In this document: piece after piece, positions 1 to 10,586 of the stretch
How the letters are laid out: every line of letters starts with the position of its first letter
Position numbering within the stretch: the first letter of the stretch is position 1
Source: Globisporangium splendens
Taxonomy: Eukaryota; Oomycota; Peronosporomycetes; Pythiales; Pythiaceae
Assembly (NCBI GenBank): GCA_006386115.1
Contig: VFIW01000045.1
Location: forward strand, 1 to 64,000
Length of the DNA stretch: 64,000 bases
Direction of reading: 5' to 3'
Made by a program: the position numbers and the translations under genes
Notes under the pieces: generated by a model
The model's database searches: none
What the model was told of the DNA's origin: nothing
What the model saw: the letters and a program-made list of their open reading frames with translations, nothing else

Positions 1-1015
1 TGCAAGCAGACGCTGACCATCGTATATCGTATCTGGTTTCGAAAAAAGCACGCATGCCGTCCTTGGAATGCAAACTACACCCTCTATGCAACTGCTTGAG
101 GTGGTGTATCGTCACCCTGAGCTCGTCCACTGCGACGACGCGACAAGCAAAGCTATGGAGGCATGCGACAGTATCGACCATTTTATCCATCGCAACTCGT
201 GTCAGTTGAACGGCTAAAAGGGATGGCGTTTGGTTGAAAGGATGACACGCACGTCTGATGAATCGTGACTAGCAATGAGTTGTGCAGGCCACTTTCGCGA
301 CAATGACCCAGTTCAACTGCCACACATGCCCATGATGAACACGCAATTATTCAGTTCCAAACACTCCCGAGTCGATGCCGCACACACGATAAATGCGCAA
401 CTCGGGACACATGCCTCTGCGGTCCGCACTAAGCTCTGAAGCAACAGAAGGCTCTTGTTTCATTTTGATGCAGTCTCAGCGGTGACGAAAGCTCATGCGC
501 AACCACTGCACAGTCCAAGTACGAGGGCTCAGTTCCAAACATTTCGCACCGGCAACAGAGTGCAGTACGCCCAATGCATCGAGCCAACTACCCACCACTT
601 CCTCCCTTAGTCGATGCTACCGCAAACGGCAAAATTCAATGCGAGAAGCAATGCAACAGCGTTAGCGCATGCGGCATGTAAGCGAGACATCCCTTTGCGC
701 CATCTACTCAGCATCGCGGTCGGGACTTGCGTCATCTCTGTTGTTTCCCCTGTCGTAGAAAACCTGCTGTCCGTCACCTCGCATGCTTGAAGCCGTTCAA
801 TTCTATCATGCACCAAAAACTCCAAAAGTGCACCGGACCAGTATTTCGTCCGCCGTCCAAAAGGTGTATCCACTAACAAAGTGTTTTAATTGGCCATAAT
901 TTTGTCTACTGACGGTTAGGGATGTCCAAACCTGAGGCAGGCAACAGCGGATATGGTTGTGGTGGTCAAGCATTTGCCAATCAAGTTGCGACAGCCGACA
1001 GGGGAAGTGGAGAAG
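1..1015. other. Upstream intergenic sequence, no gene seen
   Basis: I find no reading frame with coding character, no tRNA-like box pair and no clear repeat in this stretch. The minus-strand open stretch at 607-879 lacks recognisable motifs. The last part presumably holds the promoter of the M3 peptidase that starts at 1016. Confidence 0.5.
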
Positions 1016-3720
1016 ATGCTGCGTCGGTCGTTTGGTGCGGTGCGCGCGCTGCAGCGCTCGGGTCGTGTGCAGCGACCTGCATCCTCTCTGTTTGTGCGCG
1101 CGTTCGCGTCGTCACCCGCGAATCCGCTGCTCGAGTGTGTGCGCGAGCGCCAGCTGCCGCCTTTCGAGCGGCTGCAGATCGCTGACATTGAGCCAGCGGT
1201 GCAGACCGCTGCGGCCGAGTACACGCAGGAGCTGCGCACACTGGAGCAGTCGCTCGAGCAAAACCGCGCGCACTTGCAGTGGCGCGACGTCGTTGACCCG
1301 TTGGAGGTGCAGAGCGACCCGTTGGGACGTGTGTGGGGAATTGTCGGCCACCTCATGAGCGTGCGCAACTCGGAGGAATTGCGCAACGTGCACGATCAAC
1401 TGCAGCAGCTGGTGATCCAGACGTTCACGGAGGCGTCTCAGAGCAAGCCGCTCTACAACGCGTACCAAGCAGTGCGCAGCAGCGCCGAGTGGGATTCGCT
1501 CTCGCTGGCACAGCAGGTACGCATGAACCGTCATCCCATTAGTTTGCTCGAAGATGGAGAAAGAGACCGACGTTTGTGTTTGTATCTGCGCGTTTTCTAG
1601 CGCGTCATTGAGCTCAGCCTTCGAAGTGCGTCTCTGAGCGGCGTTGGACTGGAAGGTGAAGAGAAAGAGCGTTTTAACAAACTCAAGCTGCGCGCCGCCG
1701 AACTGGTAGGTGTCCAAGATCTGCTGTTTGAATGCTTGACGTGTCGACACAAGTTCTTATAGAAAGCTTGGGTCGGTTTGTAGAGCACCAAGTTCTCGTC
1801 GAACCTCCTTGATGCAACCAAAGCGTTTTCGATCGTCGTGACTGATAAACACGAGCTCGAGGGACTACCACCATCGATTCTTCAGCTGTTCTCCCAGGTA
1901 ATTACTTCATTTGTCACGCCCCAATGGGAATATGGTGACTGAGAACATGGACTTGTGCTGTGTAGAGTGCGCGTGAAGAAGGCCATGCTGAGTCGACTGC
2001 AGAGACGGGTCCATGGCGCATCACGCTGGACCCACCATCGTACATCCAATTCATGAAGTACGCCGCGAATCGCTCGCTGCGAGAAACGCTCTACCGTGCG
2101 TCGTCGAGTCGCGCGAGTACAGCTCCTTACGACAACGAGGAGATCATTAAGGAGATCTTGTCGATCCGCAAGGAGATGTCGACGTTGCTGGGCTTCAAGA
2201 CCTACGCTGAAGTGAGTATCTCGAAGAAAATGGCGCCGAGTGTCGCTGAAGTCGAGAAAATGCACGAGGATTTGCGTGAAAAATGCATTGCGATCGCCAA
2301 GCAGGAGATGCAGACGCTGTCCGAGTACGCCAAAGTCAACGGCCAAGGTGATGCGCTCGCGCCATGGGACCTCTCGTACTGGTCGGAAAAGCTCAAGGCC
2401 GAAAAGTATCTTTTCTCCGACGAAGAGATCAAGCCGTACTTCCCGCTCGAGAAGGTCCTCGATGGTCTGTTTGCACTCACGTCGCGTCTCTTTGGCGTCA
2501 CCATTGAAGCTGCCGACGGCCAGGAAGAAGTCTGGAACAAAGATGTCCGCTTCTTCAATGTGCGCAGTACCGAAGGCACCAAGAACATCATCGCGAGCTT
2601 TTACCTCGACCCGTTCTCGCGGCCAAAGGAGAAAAACGGCGGCGCATGGATGAATGTGTGTGTGGACCGCAGCCGCTTGCTTGGACCGCGCGAAGCGAAT
2701 GGCGTGCGCAACCCGGTCGCGTACTTGATCTGCAACCAATCGCCGCCTGTAGGCGAGACGCCGAGTCTCATGACGTTCCGCGAAGTTGAGACACTGTTCC
2801 ACGAGTTTGGTCACGGACTCCAGCACATGCTCACGAAGGTCGAGTACGGCGCTGTCGCGGGCATCAACGGCATTGAGTGGGACGCGGTCGAGCTGCCGTC
2901 GCAGATGATGGAGAACTTTTGCTACGACGAAGGTATTCTTCACTTGGTTTGTTTAGCATTGTTTATGACTTGTGGGATCTCGCTCGATTGTTTTCTTTTT
3001 TTGCTGTTCACTAGAAACGATCAACTCGATCAGCGGCCATTACCAGACGGGTGAGAAGTTGCCAGCGGTCTTGTTCGAGAAGATCAAGTCGGCGCGCAAC
3101 TACATGGTCGCGACCATGATGCTGCGTCAGCTCGCGTTCGGCGCGCTCGACATGTACCTCCACGAGCACTACACTGGTGACGAACCTCTGTTCGACGTCC
3201 AGAAGCGCATCCTCGCGAGGTATGAAATGGACAGCTACGAATTGGGAGTGTTGCATGAGAATATAGATAGTCTAACTCGGTGTGGTGTGCTAAAACTACA
3301 GACACTCGGTGCTGGAGCCACTTGACGAAGATCGGTTCCTGTGCTCGTTCAGCCACATTTTCGCGGGCGGATACGCGGCCGGATACTACAGGTAAAGTCC
3401 CACACAACCGTCTCTGTCGGCATCTTTTTTCATCCATGACTGACGCTTTCTGTATCATTTTTGTCGTTCGCGGTGGACGAACCTGCAGCTACAAGTGGGC
3501 AGAGATCCTGTCGTGCGATGCGTACGGCGCGTTTGAAGAGGCTGCCGCGAGCCGCGAGGGTCCAGCGGCCGTGGCGAGCGTCGGCCGCAAGTTCCGAGAC
3601 ACGATCTTGGCGCGAGGCGGCGGGCAGCACCCGCTGCAGGTGTTCGAGGAGTTCCGTGGACGGAAACCATCAGTGCAGCCACTGCTGACCCAGTACGGAT
3701 TGGCAAACGCGGCACAATAA
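1016..3720 (+). CDS. M3-family oligopeptidase (oligopeptidase A / organellar oligopeptidase type), probably mitochondrial
   Basis: Seven exons joined at 1016-1516, 1601-1705, 1784-1897, 1966-2932, 3015-3219, 3302-3391 and 3489-3720. All introns are GT-AG, 68-97 bp, and the joined frame gives 737 residues. The M3 zinc motif HEFGH lies at about residues 519-523, followed by [12 protein letters not shown], whose VEL glutamate is the expected third zinc ligand. The C-terminal [15 protein letters not shown] block is also diagnostic of M3A enzymes. Family knowledge: these metallopeptidases degrade short peptides, including cleaved presequences in organelles. The ATG at 1016 is preferred over the in-frame ATG at 953 because it starts an Arg/Ser/Ala-rich, acid-free stretch ([16 protein letters not shown]) resembling a mitochondrial presequence. 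A cytosolic form from the upstream ATG is possible. No broken motif is seen. Confidence 0.92.
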
Positions 3721-4850
3721 AGATACGTGCATGTGCGTAACAACACCAGCATTACGTAAAGATCTACAGCAGAAGCAAGTGCGCTCTTCCCAACCATTCA
3801 CAATGTGAGACTGCAGCGAGCAGTCCTTGAAGCCTGTCTGCTGCAGCTCTCTCTGCGTACGTAGTGTGTCCGCATCCCCATTCTTCCTCCTTGTTTCCTT
3901 TTTCGGCCATTGGCGGAGCGCTTTTTTAGTTTTGCTCGCATGTGAGTGGCTGGCGGACCGCCGCGCGCACAGGGTTTCGCCTGTGCGCGATGGGTAATGC
4001 TGCTGCGTATTTTGGGCAACTTCAAGTTCAAGGTTGCGACCAGCTGCCTGATTCACAGAATATCAAGTCTCACAGGGATATTGACGATGCCAGAATGCGT
4101 GCGTTTGTCGATCGCGCGACCATTGTCAGGATCCGTCCATGCTGTGGCTCGTCCTGTTGCATCATGTGGGGAAAGAAGGATATGGATCCGACGGATTCCC
4201 TCCATCCGTTATCGCGAGTCCGGTGCGAAAGCGGCACGGCGACACACCACCCAAGCAGCCCCACTGTGTGAAGTGTGATCGTCGACTTCCGAATATTACT
4301 TTTGGAAGGTACATGAAAGATCACGAGGGGCTGCAGGTGGTTCTTTTTCCCCCGATTCTTCCTTCTCGCCGACTGACAGGTGCAAACCAATTGCACGACA
4401 ATGAGCGTGCGATGGAAGCGCAGCATACCACTCGTCCCTGTTTTTGTTTTCGCTTTGCGTTTTGCATTCACTATCCATTTGACTCGGAGAGCAGCAAGCG
4501 CACGCATTTTCCCAGCAGACGATTCGTTCCGGCGCGTGTTTTTATTTGACAGAACCGAACGATCGTCTCTCGCCACACGCACCCTGTCGCTATCACCGCC
4601 GCCTGCGCGCTTCACCGTCCCAGTTTAAATCGCACGCTCAAGCGCACACATCTCTCTGTCACAAGACAGCGTAGCGCTCCAACACACGCGCGCGCTCTTC
4701 GTCCCACAGCCGACCCATCGATCGCTGCGAGTTCGCGGTCCTGTGACGAAATCCTTCTTCGTCACGATCTCAACTGATTCCATCTGTGGGTTACGAGAGC
4801 TTGCGTAACCCAGTAACCTGTTAATTAACACACACACACACACACAAGCA
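3721..4850. other. Intergenic region between the peptidase and the F-box gene
   Basis: About 1.1 kb with overlapping open frames on both strands but no recognisable domain or splice-consistent gene. It ends in a short (CA)n tract at about 4829-4847, directly before the ATG of the next gene. The 3' part presumably carries that gene's promoter. Confidence 0.5.
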
Positions 4851-6167
4851 ATGGTGAGTGTGTGTTCGTTCGGCTCGGAGCTCCCGATGCAAAGCAAGTT
4901 ACGAACCTACGTCGTCTTAACAGCCAAGCCACGCACCAAGCACCTTCCCAGGACGTGCTCGAGCATCAGCACCACCAGCAGCAACAGCAGCACGGCCAGC
5001 GAGGACGAAGACGACGACGACGACGACGCGTGCCTTGTAGGCGACGTCTTTTCTTCTCTCAGCCTGGACTACAATATGGCGTACGAGTCCTACGCCGCCG
5101 TCGCGTCGCGGTACAATGGCAGCAGCAACGGCCGCAACGGCTCGTCGCCGCGCGAGCTCCGCTGGAGCGATCTGAACCTGAAGTCGCGCGGCCCACGCGT
5201 GGAGCTGTCCAAGTTCATGACGGCCAAGACGAGCCAAAAAGCGCGCAAGCGTTACCTGAAAAAGGGATCCGCGGCTGCTGCTCACAATGAAGACAATGGT
5301 CTTCTCGTGATGCACACTTTGGAGCTGTGCCTTGAGTTCCTCGACGTCCAAGATCTCCAGAACGGCACACTCGTGTGCTCCGAGTTCCACAAGATCATCA
5401 CAAGCACGAAGCACCTCTTGCTGTCGCTGTACTCGCAGAAGTGGCGTCCATTTACCACACAGGCTTTGCCACCAGCGTATCTTAAGGCTTCATACCAGGA
5501 CCAGCTGAAAATGTGCCTCAACCGGAAACCAGCGGTCGAGTATCCCTTGGTAACTCGCAGCTCTGTCAAACAGAACCCTGTGAACGGCACGTACGAGATC
5601 CACAACAACTCGATGCTTCGCAGCTTTGAACGTGGCTCAGTGGACTCGGTCCGAGGCACCAAGGCTCTTCCTGTGCTCCCGTGTGCCCAGGCGCTACAAA
5701 AGCAAATCTCGTACTACGAGGTGTCCATGAAAGGCAGTGGAAGCGTCGGAGTGGTTTCGATCTCGGACGAAGACTCGCGCAATGCCTACGGCTTTGGCTC
5801 CGAGGAGCACTTGGGCTGGAAGGGGGTCTCCTATGGCTACCATGGCAACGATGGTGATTTCGTGTACAATGACGGCACGGCGCCATACGGGGGTGAATGG
5901 ACCCCGCTTGGGCCATCGTGGGGTGCTGTGGGTGGCCAAGACACCAAGGACGCGGCGACGTTCACCATTGGCTGCGGCTTCAACCGTGCGACCGGCCAGT
6001 TATTTTTCACACTGAACGGGAAGCTTGCGGGGATAGCTCCAGTGGCGATCGTCAAAGGGGAGTATGCGGCTGCCGTGTCGCTCCATTCCTACGGTGACTC
6101 GGCCACGCTCAATGTGGGCACTGTGCCGTTCCTCTTCGACGTCGAGAGTTTCTGTGCAAGTCCTTAG
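4851..6167 (+). CDS. F-box and SPRY domain protein
   Basis: Single-exon frame of 438 residues. Residues about 45-62 are a serine-rich then acidic stretch (EDEDDDDDD). Residues about 150-200 match an F-box (LELCLEFLDVQDLQNGTLVC followed by SEFHKII). Residues about 285-425 form a SPRY domain, with YYEVSMKGSGSVGVVSI, the YGYHGNDGDFVYNDG loop, FTIGCGFNR and FFTLNG. By family knowledge, F-box proteins with SPRY/B30.2 domains bring substrates to SCF ubiquitin ligases: the F-box binds Skp1 and SPRY binds the target. The overall plan resembles FBXO45, but I cannot claim orthology. The start is uncertain: ATG 4851 is immediately followed by GTGAGT, and a later in-frame ATG at 5076 would skip the low-complexity N-terminus but keep both domains. 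Confidence 0.88.
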   Translation: MVSVCSFGSELPMQSKLRTYVVLTAKPRTKHLPRTCSSISTTSSNSSTASEDEDDDDDDACLVGDVFSSLSLDYNMAYESYAAVASRYNGSSNGRNGSSPRELRWSDLNLKSRGPRVELSKFMTAKTSQKARKRYLKKGSAAAAHNEDNGLLVMHTLELCLEFLDVQDLQNGTLVCSEFHKIITSTKHLLLSLYSQKWRPFTTQALPPAYLKASYQDQLKMCLNRKPAVEYPLVTRSSVKQNPVNGTYEIHNNSMLRSFERGSVDSVRGTKALPVLPCAQALQKQISYYEVSMKGSGSVGVVSISDEDSRNAYGFGSEEHLGWKGVSYGYHGNDGDFVYNDGTAPYGGEWTPLGPSWGAVGGQDTKDAATFTIGCGFNRATGQLFFTLNGKLAGIAPVAIVKGEYAAAVSLHSYGDSATLNVGTVPFLFDVESFCASP

Positions 6168-7118
6168 TGTGACCTTTTGCGGCGTGTTTCCTGTCCGGGA
6201 AACGCCGCAGAAGTGCTGCGCTGAGGGCTTGCACAGATCTTGCTTGCTATGAATGATTGGATGTTTGTATCTGCATGTTGCTATGAGTATTTCTGTTGTA
6301 GTGGCATCGGGAGGATGGATGGATGGATGGATATACTCATAACCTCTTCTTTCAATATATGGTGCTTGCATGTCTTCCATCGCGTTCTTGCTTTCACCTC
6401 TTGGCGCAATCGAGCAGTAAACACATAAATATGCATCACACGTACCTCTGCGGTCGCATGCGCAATGAAACAATGTGACGCTGGCTCACGTGTCATTGCT
6501 TCCGACGTGTTGAGGATACAGCCTGACGGATGTAGATGGAAGAAGAACAACAGTGATGGCACGTGGCAAAACGAGAAGTGCCGTAGGCTTCTCTGTGTGC
6601 GCGTGTGTATTTTATAGTGTTGAGAATAATTGGTTGTGGACCCTATGTAAATATTAGTATGGTATACACTATGTTGGGCATGTCTCCTTTGACAGGGTAG
6701 AGAACCTGTATTACCCAATGGCACTAAATGGATTCGTAGAGGAAGTGGGTGACAAATGATGGGCTGATTCGTATTTGTCCAACAGCCTCCCCGAATCAGC
6801 CAATTAGATGCATGGGAAAGGTCCCTTGGGTTCAGTGAGAAGAGTCGCCCCTTTTTATGGTTTTGTCCAATCAGAGACAAGAGCTCTCTGTTTTTGATTT
6901 GATGGGTGCGAGTCACTGATCATTTGAGAATTTTCTCATTGGGGAGAACGTCAGTATCCCTCTGAAGGACGGCCCAGGGCGCGCATTGAGTTCGTCGTCG
7001 ATTGCTCACACCACCTTCTGTTGTTCGTCAGGCTAGTCACACATAAGCCCTACATTTGCGGGTGAGCTCCCTTGTGATTTTTCACTTGTGGAGGTCTCAA
7101 GCAGGCAGTGTGGCAACT
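6168..7118. other. Intergenic region with a GATG microsatellite
   Basis: No supported gene. A perfect run of GATG units lies at about 6312-6330. The rest is AT-rich relative to the genes and holds no clear repeat or RNA gene. Confidence 0.5.
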
Positions 7119-7886
7119 ATGGCCCGAATGACAAGAGCGCGGCGAGAAGCATTGGCTCGATTCGGTGCGATGTTTCTGACGTATAGTGAAGATCCCTCGC
7201 CACCAAGCTCGCCATTGTCAAGCGAAGGTAAAGTCAACTCAATTGAAGCTATTGATGGTTCTGCCTCCAGTGTGGAGATTGCCAGTGTTACGACGAACGT
7301 GGTTTTGGTCGCCGACGAGAACCCGCCAAATGTAGTGACAATGGCGAACGGCGGTTCTGCAGTTTGTGAGGATCCGCCGAGTGAATTGCTTGGCGTTCGT
7401 GTCGATCCTGCTGCGGGCGAGAATCCGCGGGCATCCATTCAGGATAATGAATGTGAGTCTCCACTCCCAGTTCAGTCGTGCGCAAATAGGCGAACACGAC
7501 GGTTGAGGATTGTTGAAAGTGATTCTGAGGAGGAGACGAAGTCAGCGGAGTCCCAGTGCCACGAGTGCGTTCCAAGTCAAGTGTCTGGGAAGCGCAGACG
7601 CGCACCAATCTTCGACGAGTCTAGCGACGACTCTGAAGATAATTGGCTGCCAATGGAGCATGTTGGCGGCTCGCATAAGAGGTCCCAGCGCAGTCGACAT
7701 CAAGCTGCTGTTGAGACAAGCGATGATTCCGATCCAGAGTTTGTGGCTTCGCTACTCGCGCCTGAGGACGTCGGTCAGTCTGCATCAGCTGACATCGATA
7801 CTGAAGGTCTTTACATCTTCCTCCGCGCTAACGACTATCGGTTGAAGATTGTCAACGGCGTTGAGGTTGAGCAGTTCCATGTTGTG
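7119..7886 (+). pseudogene. Unknown acidic Ser/Asp-rich protein ORF, 3' end replaced by an LTR
   Basis: From the ATG at 7119 an open frame of about 256 codons runs straight into the 5' LTR at 7887, and the frame ends a few codons inside the LTR at 7916. The start is basic (MARMTRARREALARFGAMF). The middle has repeated acidic-serine patches (VESDSEEE, DESSDDSEDNW, ETSDDSDPEF) that look like casein-kinase-2-type sites. The C-terminal visible part (LRANDYRLKIVNGVEVEQFH) is more globular. I do not recognise the family. No continuation of the frame is found after the 3' LTR, so the original C-terminus is missing or was lost. It may be a host gene or the N-terminus of another mobile element. Confidence 0.55.
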
Positions 7887-8541
7887 TGTAATGGGCTATA
7901 CCTAGCCATTACATGAAGGTGGATCTGTTCCCAGATTTAGTGTGCCACACACCACCTTCAGTGTGCATTGTGGAGAGACAATTAACAAAGGGATTACGGT
8001 ATGACAGTCCCCACATGCACATGTGACGTCATCCCATGACGTCACGAGCGCTCCCTGTGCTGATCAGTGTAGAATGTTGTTCACATGTACTAATCAGTAC
8101 AGAGTGATGACATCCATGTACTAATCAAGTACTGAGTGATGGTTCCTACTTGGGAAACTGCACTGGTGATGAGATCAACGTGTCTCTGCCACCTAAAGTG
8201 AGTGGCTGTAGCCAATCACTTTGCAGGGAATTTTCCACGGGACTCCAAGTTCAAGCTTCTCGAAGATCTCGTGGGTTCAACCTCAGTGTACCCAAGGTTT
8301 TATATATCAGATTCATAGGTTTTTATTGTGTATGTTTAGGTTTTAGTTATAAAACCTCTAGGAGCCCTTGGGGTTCATTTACATGTAGCGACAGGAACCA
8401 TAAGCATTTTAATTCAGTTGCAATTTTACCCTCAAGTACTCAAGTCGTCTTCTCTCCCTCCAAGTCGGGAGATCGCTTCCTCAAGTCGCACAAGCGTGTG
8501 TGCCGCGTTTCGGGGATTGGTGTGAACAGCACCCCATTACA
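7887..8541 (+). repeat. 5' LTR of the chromovirus
   Basis: 655 bp, beginning TGTAATGGGC and ending CCCCATTACA, so the termini form the usual TG...CA inverted ends. It holds two perfect palindromes TGACGTCA (8024-8031 and 8037-8044), a TATA-like stretch (TTTTATATAT, about 8299-8308) and short repeats containing TACTAATCA. The first palindrome is mutated in the 3' LTR. Confidence 0.92.
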
Positions 8542-8543
8542 CC

Positions 8544-8561
8544 TGGTAGCACTTCGAGCGG
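8544..8561 (+). promoter_or_regulatory. Candidate tRNA primer-binding site
   Basis: TGGTAGCA starts 2 nt after the end of the 5' LTR, the expected place for minus-strand priming. These 8 nt are complementary to the 3' end of an initiator-Met-like tRNA (TGCTACCA). The following bases were not matched to a specific tRNA. Confidence 0.55.
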
Positions 8562-8645
8562 TCCTTCCAACGACCAAGCCAAGAAAGGTTTGACGAAGCG
8601 GCTTTGAGCACTTCGCGCATTCCTGTCCAAGACCTACTTCTGTCT

Positions 8646-9702
8646 ATGTCTGGGGACATGGAAGGAGTAGATGTGCCACTCGGTCCAGCAGTACCGGAAA
8701 CTGTCGAGTTGACGAATGAGTATTTTCCTCATTTGTCTTCTTATGAGTGGTCGGCGCTGGAGCGGATGCGAAACGTCATCGGGGAGGCTGCTGTAATCAG
8801 CCTGCTACGATCGGCGTCTCCTGAAGACCAGAAGAACGCTGCGGTCAGTTTCATGCACCACGAGATTATTGAATCTCGAAAGCAGGTCGCAACCCCTGTT
8901 TCGTCCTTCAGGACGGTGCCGCTGAAGCTGGACGTCTCTCCGTATCGTGGCGGAGAGAATGAACCTCTTTCGAGATGGTTCGTGGAGTTGGATGCAGCCA
9001 TCACTGCAAGACAACTGCGAGACCCAATGCAGCGAGTGTTGTTCGCGATGTCCAACCTTGCGGGTCGTGCAAAGAGCTGGGCTTATGGGAAGCGTTTGTC
9101 GGATCCAAACTGCTTCTACAGCTACGAAGACTTCAAGGCGGAGCTCAAGGCAGCGTTTGAACCACCGCAGAGCGAGTTCCGTGCGCGTGCCGAGTTCCTC
9201 AAGCTTCGCCAAGGCCGTTTCGATCTGCATTCGTATGCACAACGAGCGCGCTTCCTTGGTCTCAAGCATCGTTGACGAGCCGATTGACGTTCCGACGCAA
9301 GTTGTGACGTTCATGACGGGTCTGAACGACGGGCCAATCCGGAACCAATTGTTCCGTGAGTATCCCAAGACGCTGGACGAAGCCATCAGCCGTGCGATGC
9401 AAGAAGAGTTCAGCATCAAGCAAGCCAAGTTTCAAGGGTTTCCGTCAAGGCCACCAAGACAAGCGAATGTCGCGCACGATGGCCCAGAGCCGATGGACAT
9501 CTCGTACATTTCCACGCCTGGAAATGGACGTCCTCACAACGATGGAAAATGTTTCCGTTGTGGGAAGTCGGGTCACTTCGCTCGGAACTGCAAAGTGTCT
9601 TTGCCTGACCGGCAAACGACACAGGGTTCGCGCTCGAACAACTACGGTCGCGGCCGTGGATTCGATCGTTCCCAACGTTCAAAAAACGGGAACGACCAGT
9701 AG
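8646..9702 (+). pseudogene. gag of the chromovirus, one frameshift
   Basis: The frame opens at ATG 8646 and runs to a stop at 9275. Homologous coding sequence continues in the next frame to 9702, and the shift lies near 9258, where one extra G fits the break. The first part has the capsid-type region with PYRGGENEPLSRWF. The second part has PTQVVTFMTGLNDGPIRNQL and then a CCHC zinc knuckle, CFRCGKSGHFARNC (about 9550-9591), which binds RNA. An Arg/Gly-rich tail follows. Gag forms the particle that packages the element's RNA; this copy would give only a truncated product lacking the knuckle. Confidence 0.85.
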
Positions 9703-9737
9703 GGGCGGGGCCTCCTACTGGGCTCGAAAAGAGGACT

Positions 9738-10508
9738 GTGGATGTTGTGGATACACAGGACTCTGGCCCCAATGTGCATGATGCACATGCAGTTTCCACG
9801 AGGGAGAACAGTGTCAGTCAAACGTCAAGTTTGATCGTTCTCAAAGTTCATGTAGACGGTATTGCAACACCTCTGCGTGCTTTGGTTGACACTGGTGCAT
9901 CGAACAATTTTGTTCGAAATGAAGTGATCGTCAGGCATGGTGTCTTCGTGCCTGATGCGAACGAAGAGAAGACGATGGTTATACGGTTGGCCAACGGGTC
10001 GACTGTGAAGATGCCGAAGCGCGTGGTGCGCTTGGCAATGAAGTGTGAAGATTTCCGAGGTGAAGACGAGTTCATTCTTACTCGACCTCGATGACAAGTT
10101 TGACATCATCTGGGCATGCCGTGGTTGAAGCGTTATCAACCTAGCATTGACTGGATGAAGATGAAGATCTCCGTTGACAAGTCACGTGATGTTGACTTGT
10201 GCTGTGTGACAACGGATGAAGTGGTGTGGGTTTACACATCTGTGGAAGAGATCCCGGATGGCCCTTGTGATATTGCGGTGTGCGATGGCCCCCCATGTTC
10301 ACGAGCGGTACCCATCTTGAAGAAGACTACTGGAGGTGGAGCAGTCAGGCGCCAGAAAAAGACTGTCTCCTTTGCCATCGACCCTAAGAGCGAGGCGATG
10401 TGCGTGGAAGAAACGAATGGGAAAAGAGCCGAAGAGCCATCCCGAGAGAAGAAGAAGAAGACCAGCAAGAAGAGTGTCCCGTGTGCCCCTGATCAAGGTA
10501 CATGTTAA
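9738..10508 (+). pseudogene. Retropepsin-like protease and linker of pol, frame-broken
   Basis: 9738-10094 encodes an aspartic protease with the active-site block ALVDTGASNNFVR (about 9879-9917). The frame breaks near 10080 and resumes by 10116 (MPWLKRYQPSIDWMKM), consistent with one gained and one lost base within about 35 nt. It stops again at 10508 after a Lys/Glu-rich linker, before the reverse transcriptase frame begins. The protease would release the pol domains; here it is separated from them by frame breaks. Confidence 0.8.
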
Positions 10509-10586
10509 GGTGACGAAGGAAGTGTCCAAGCACAAGACATTTCAAGCGAGTTTGCGAATATCGCGGTCTACAATGAAGATGGTGAC

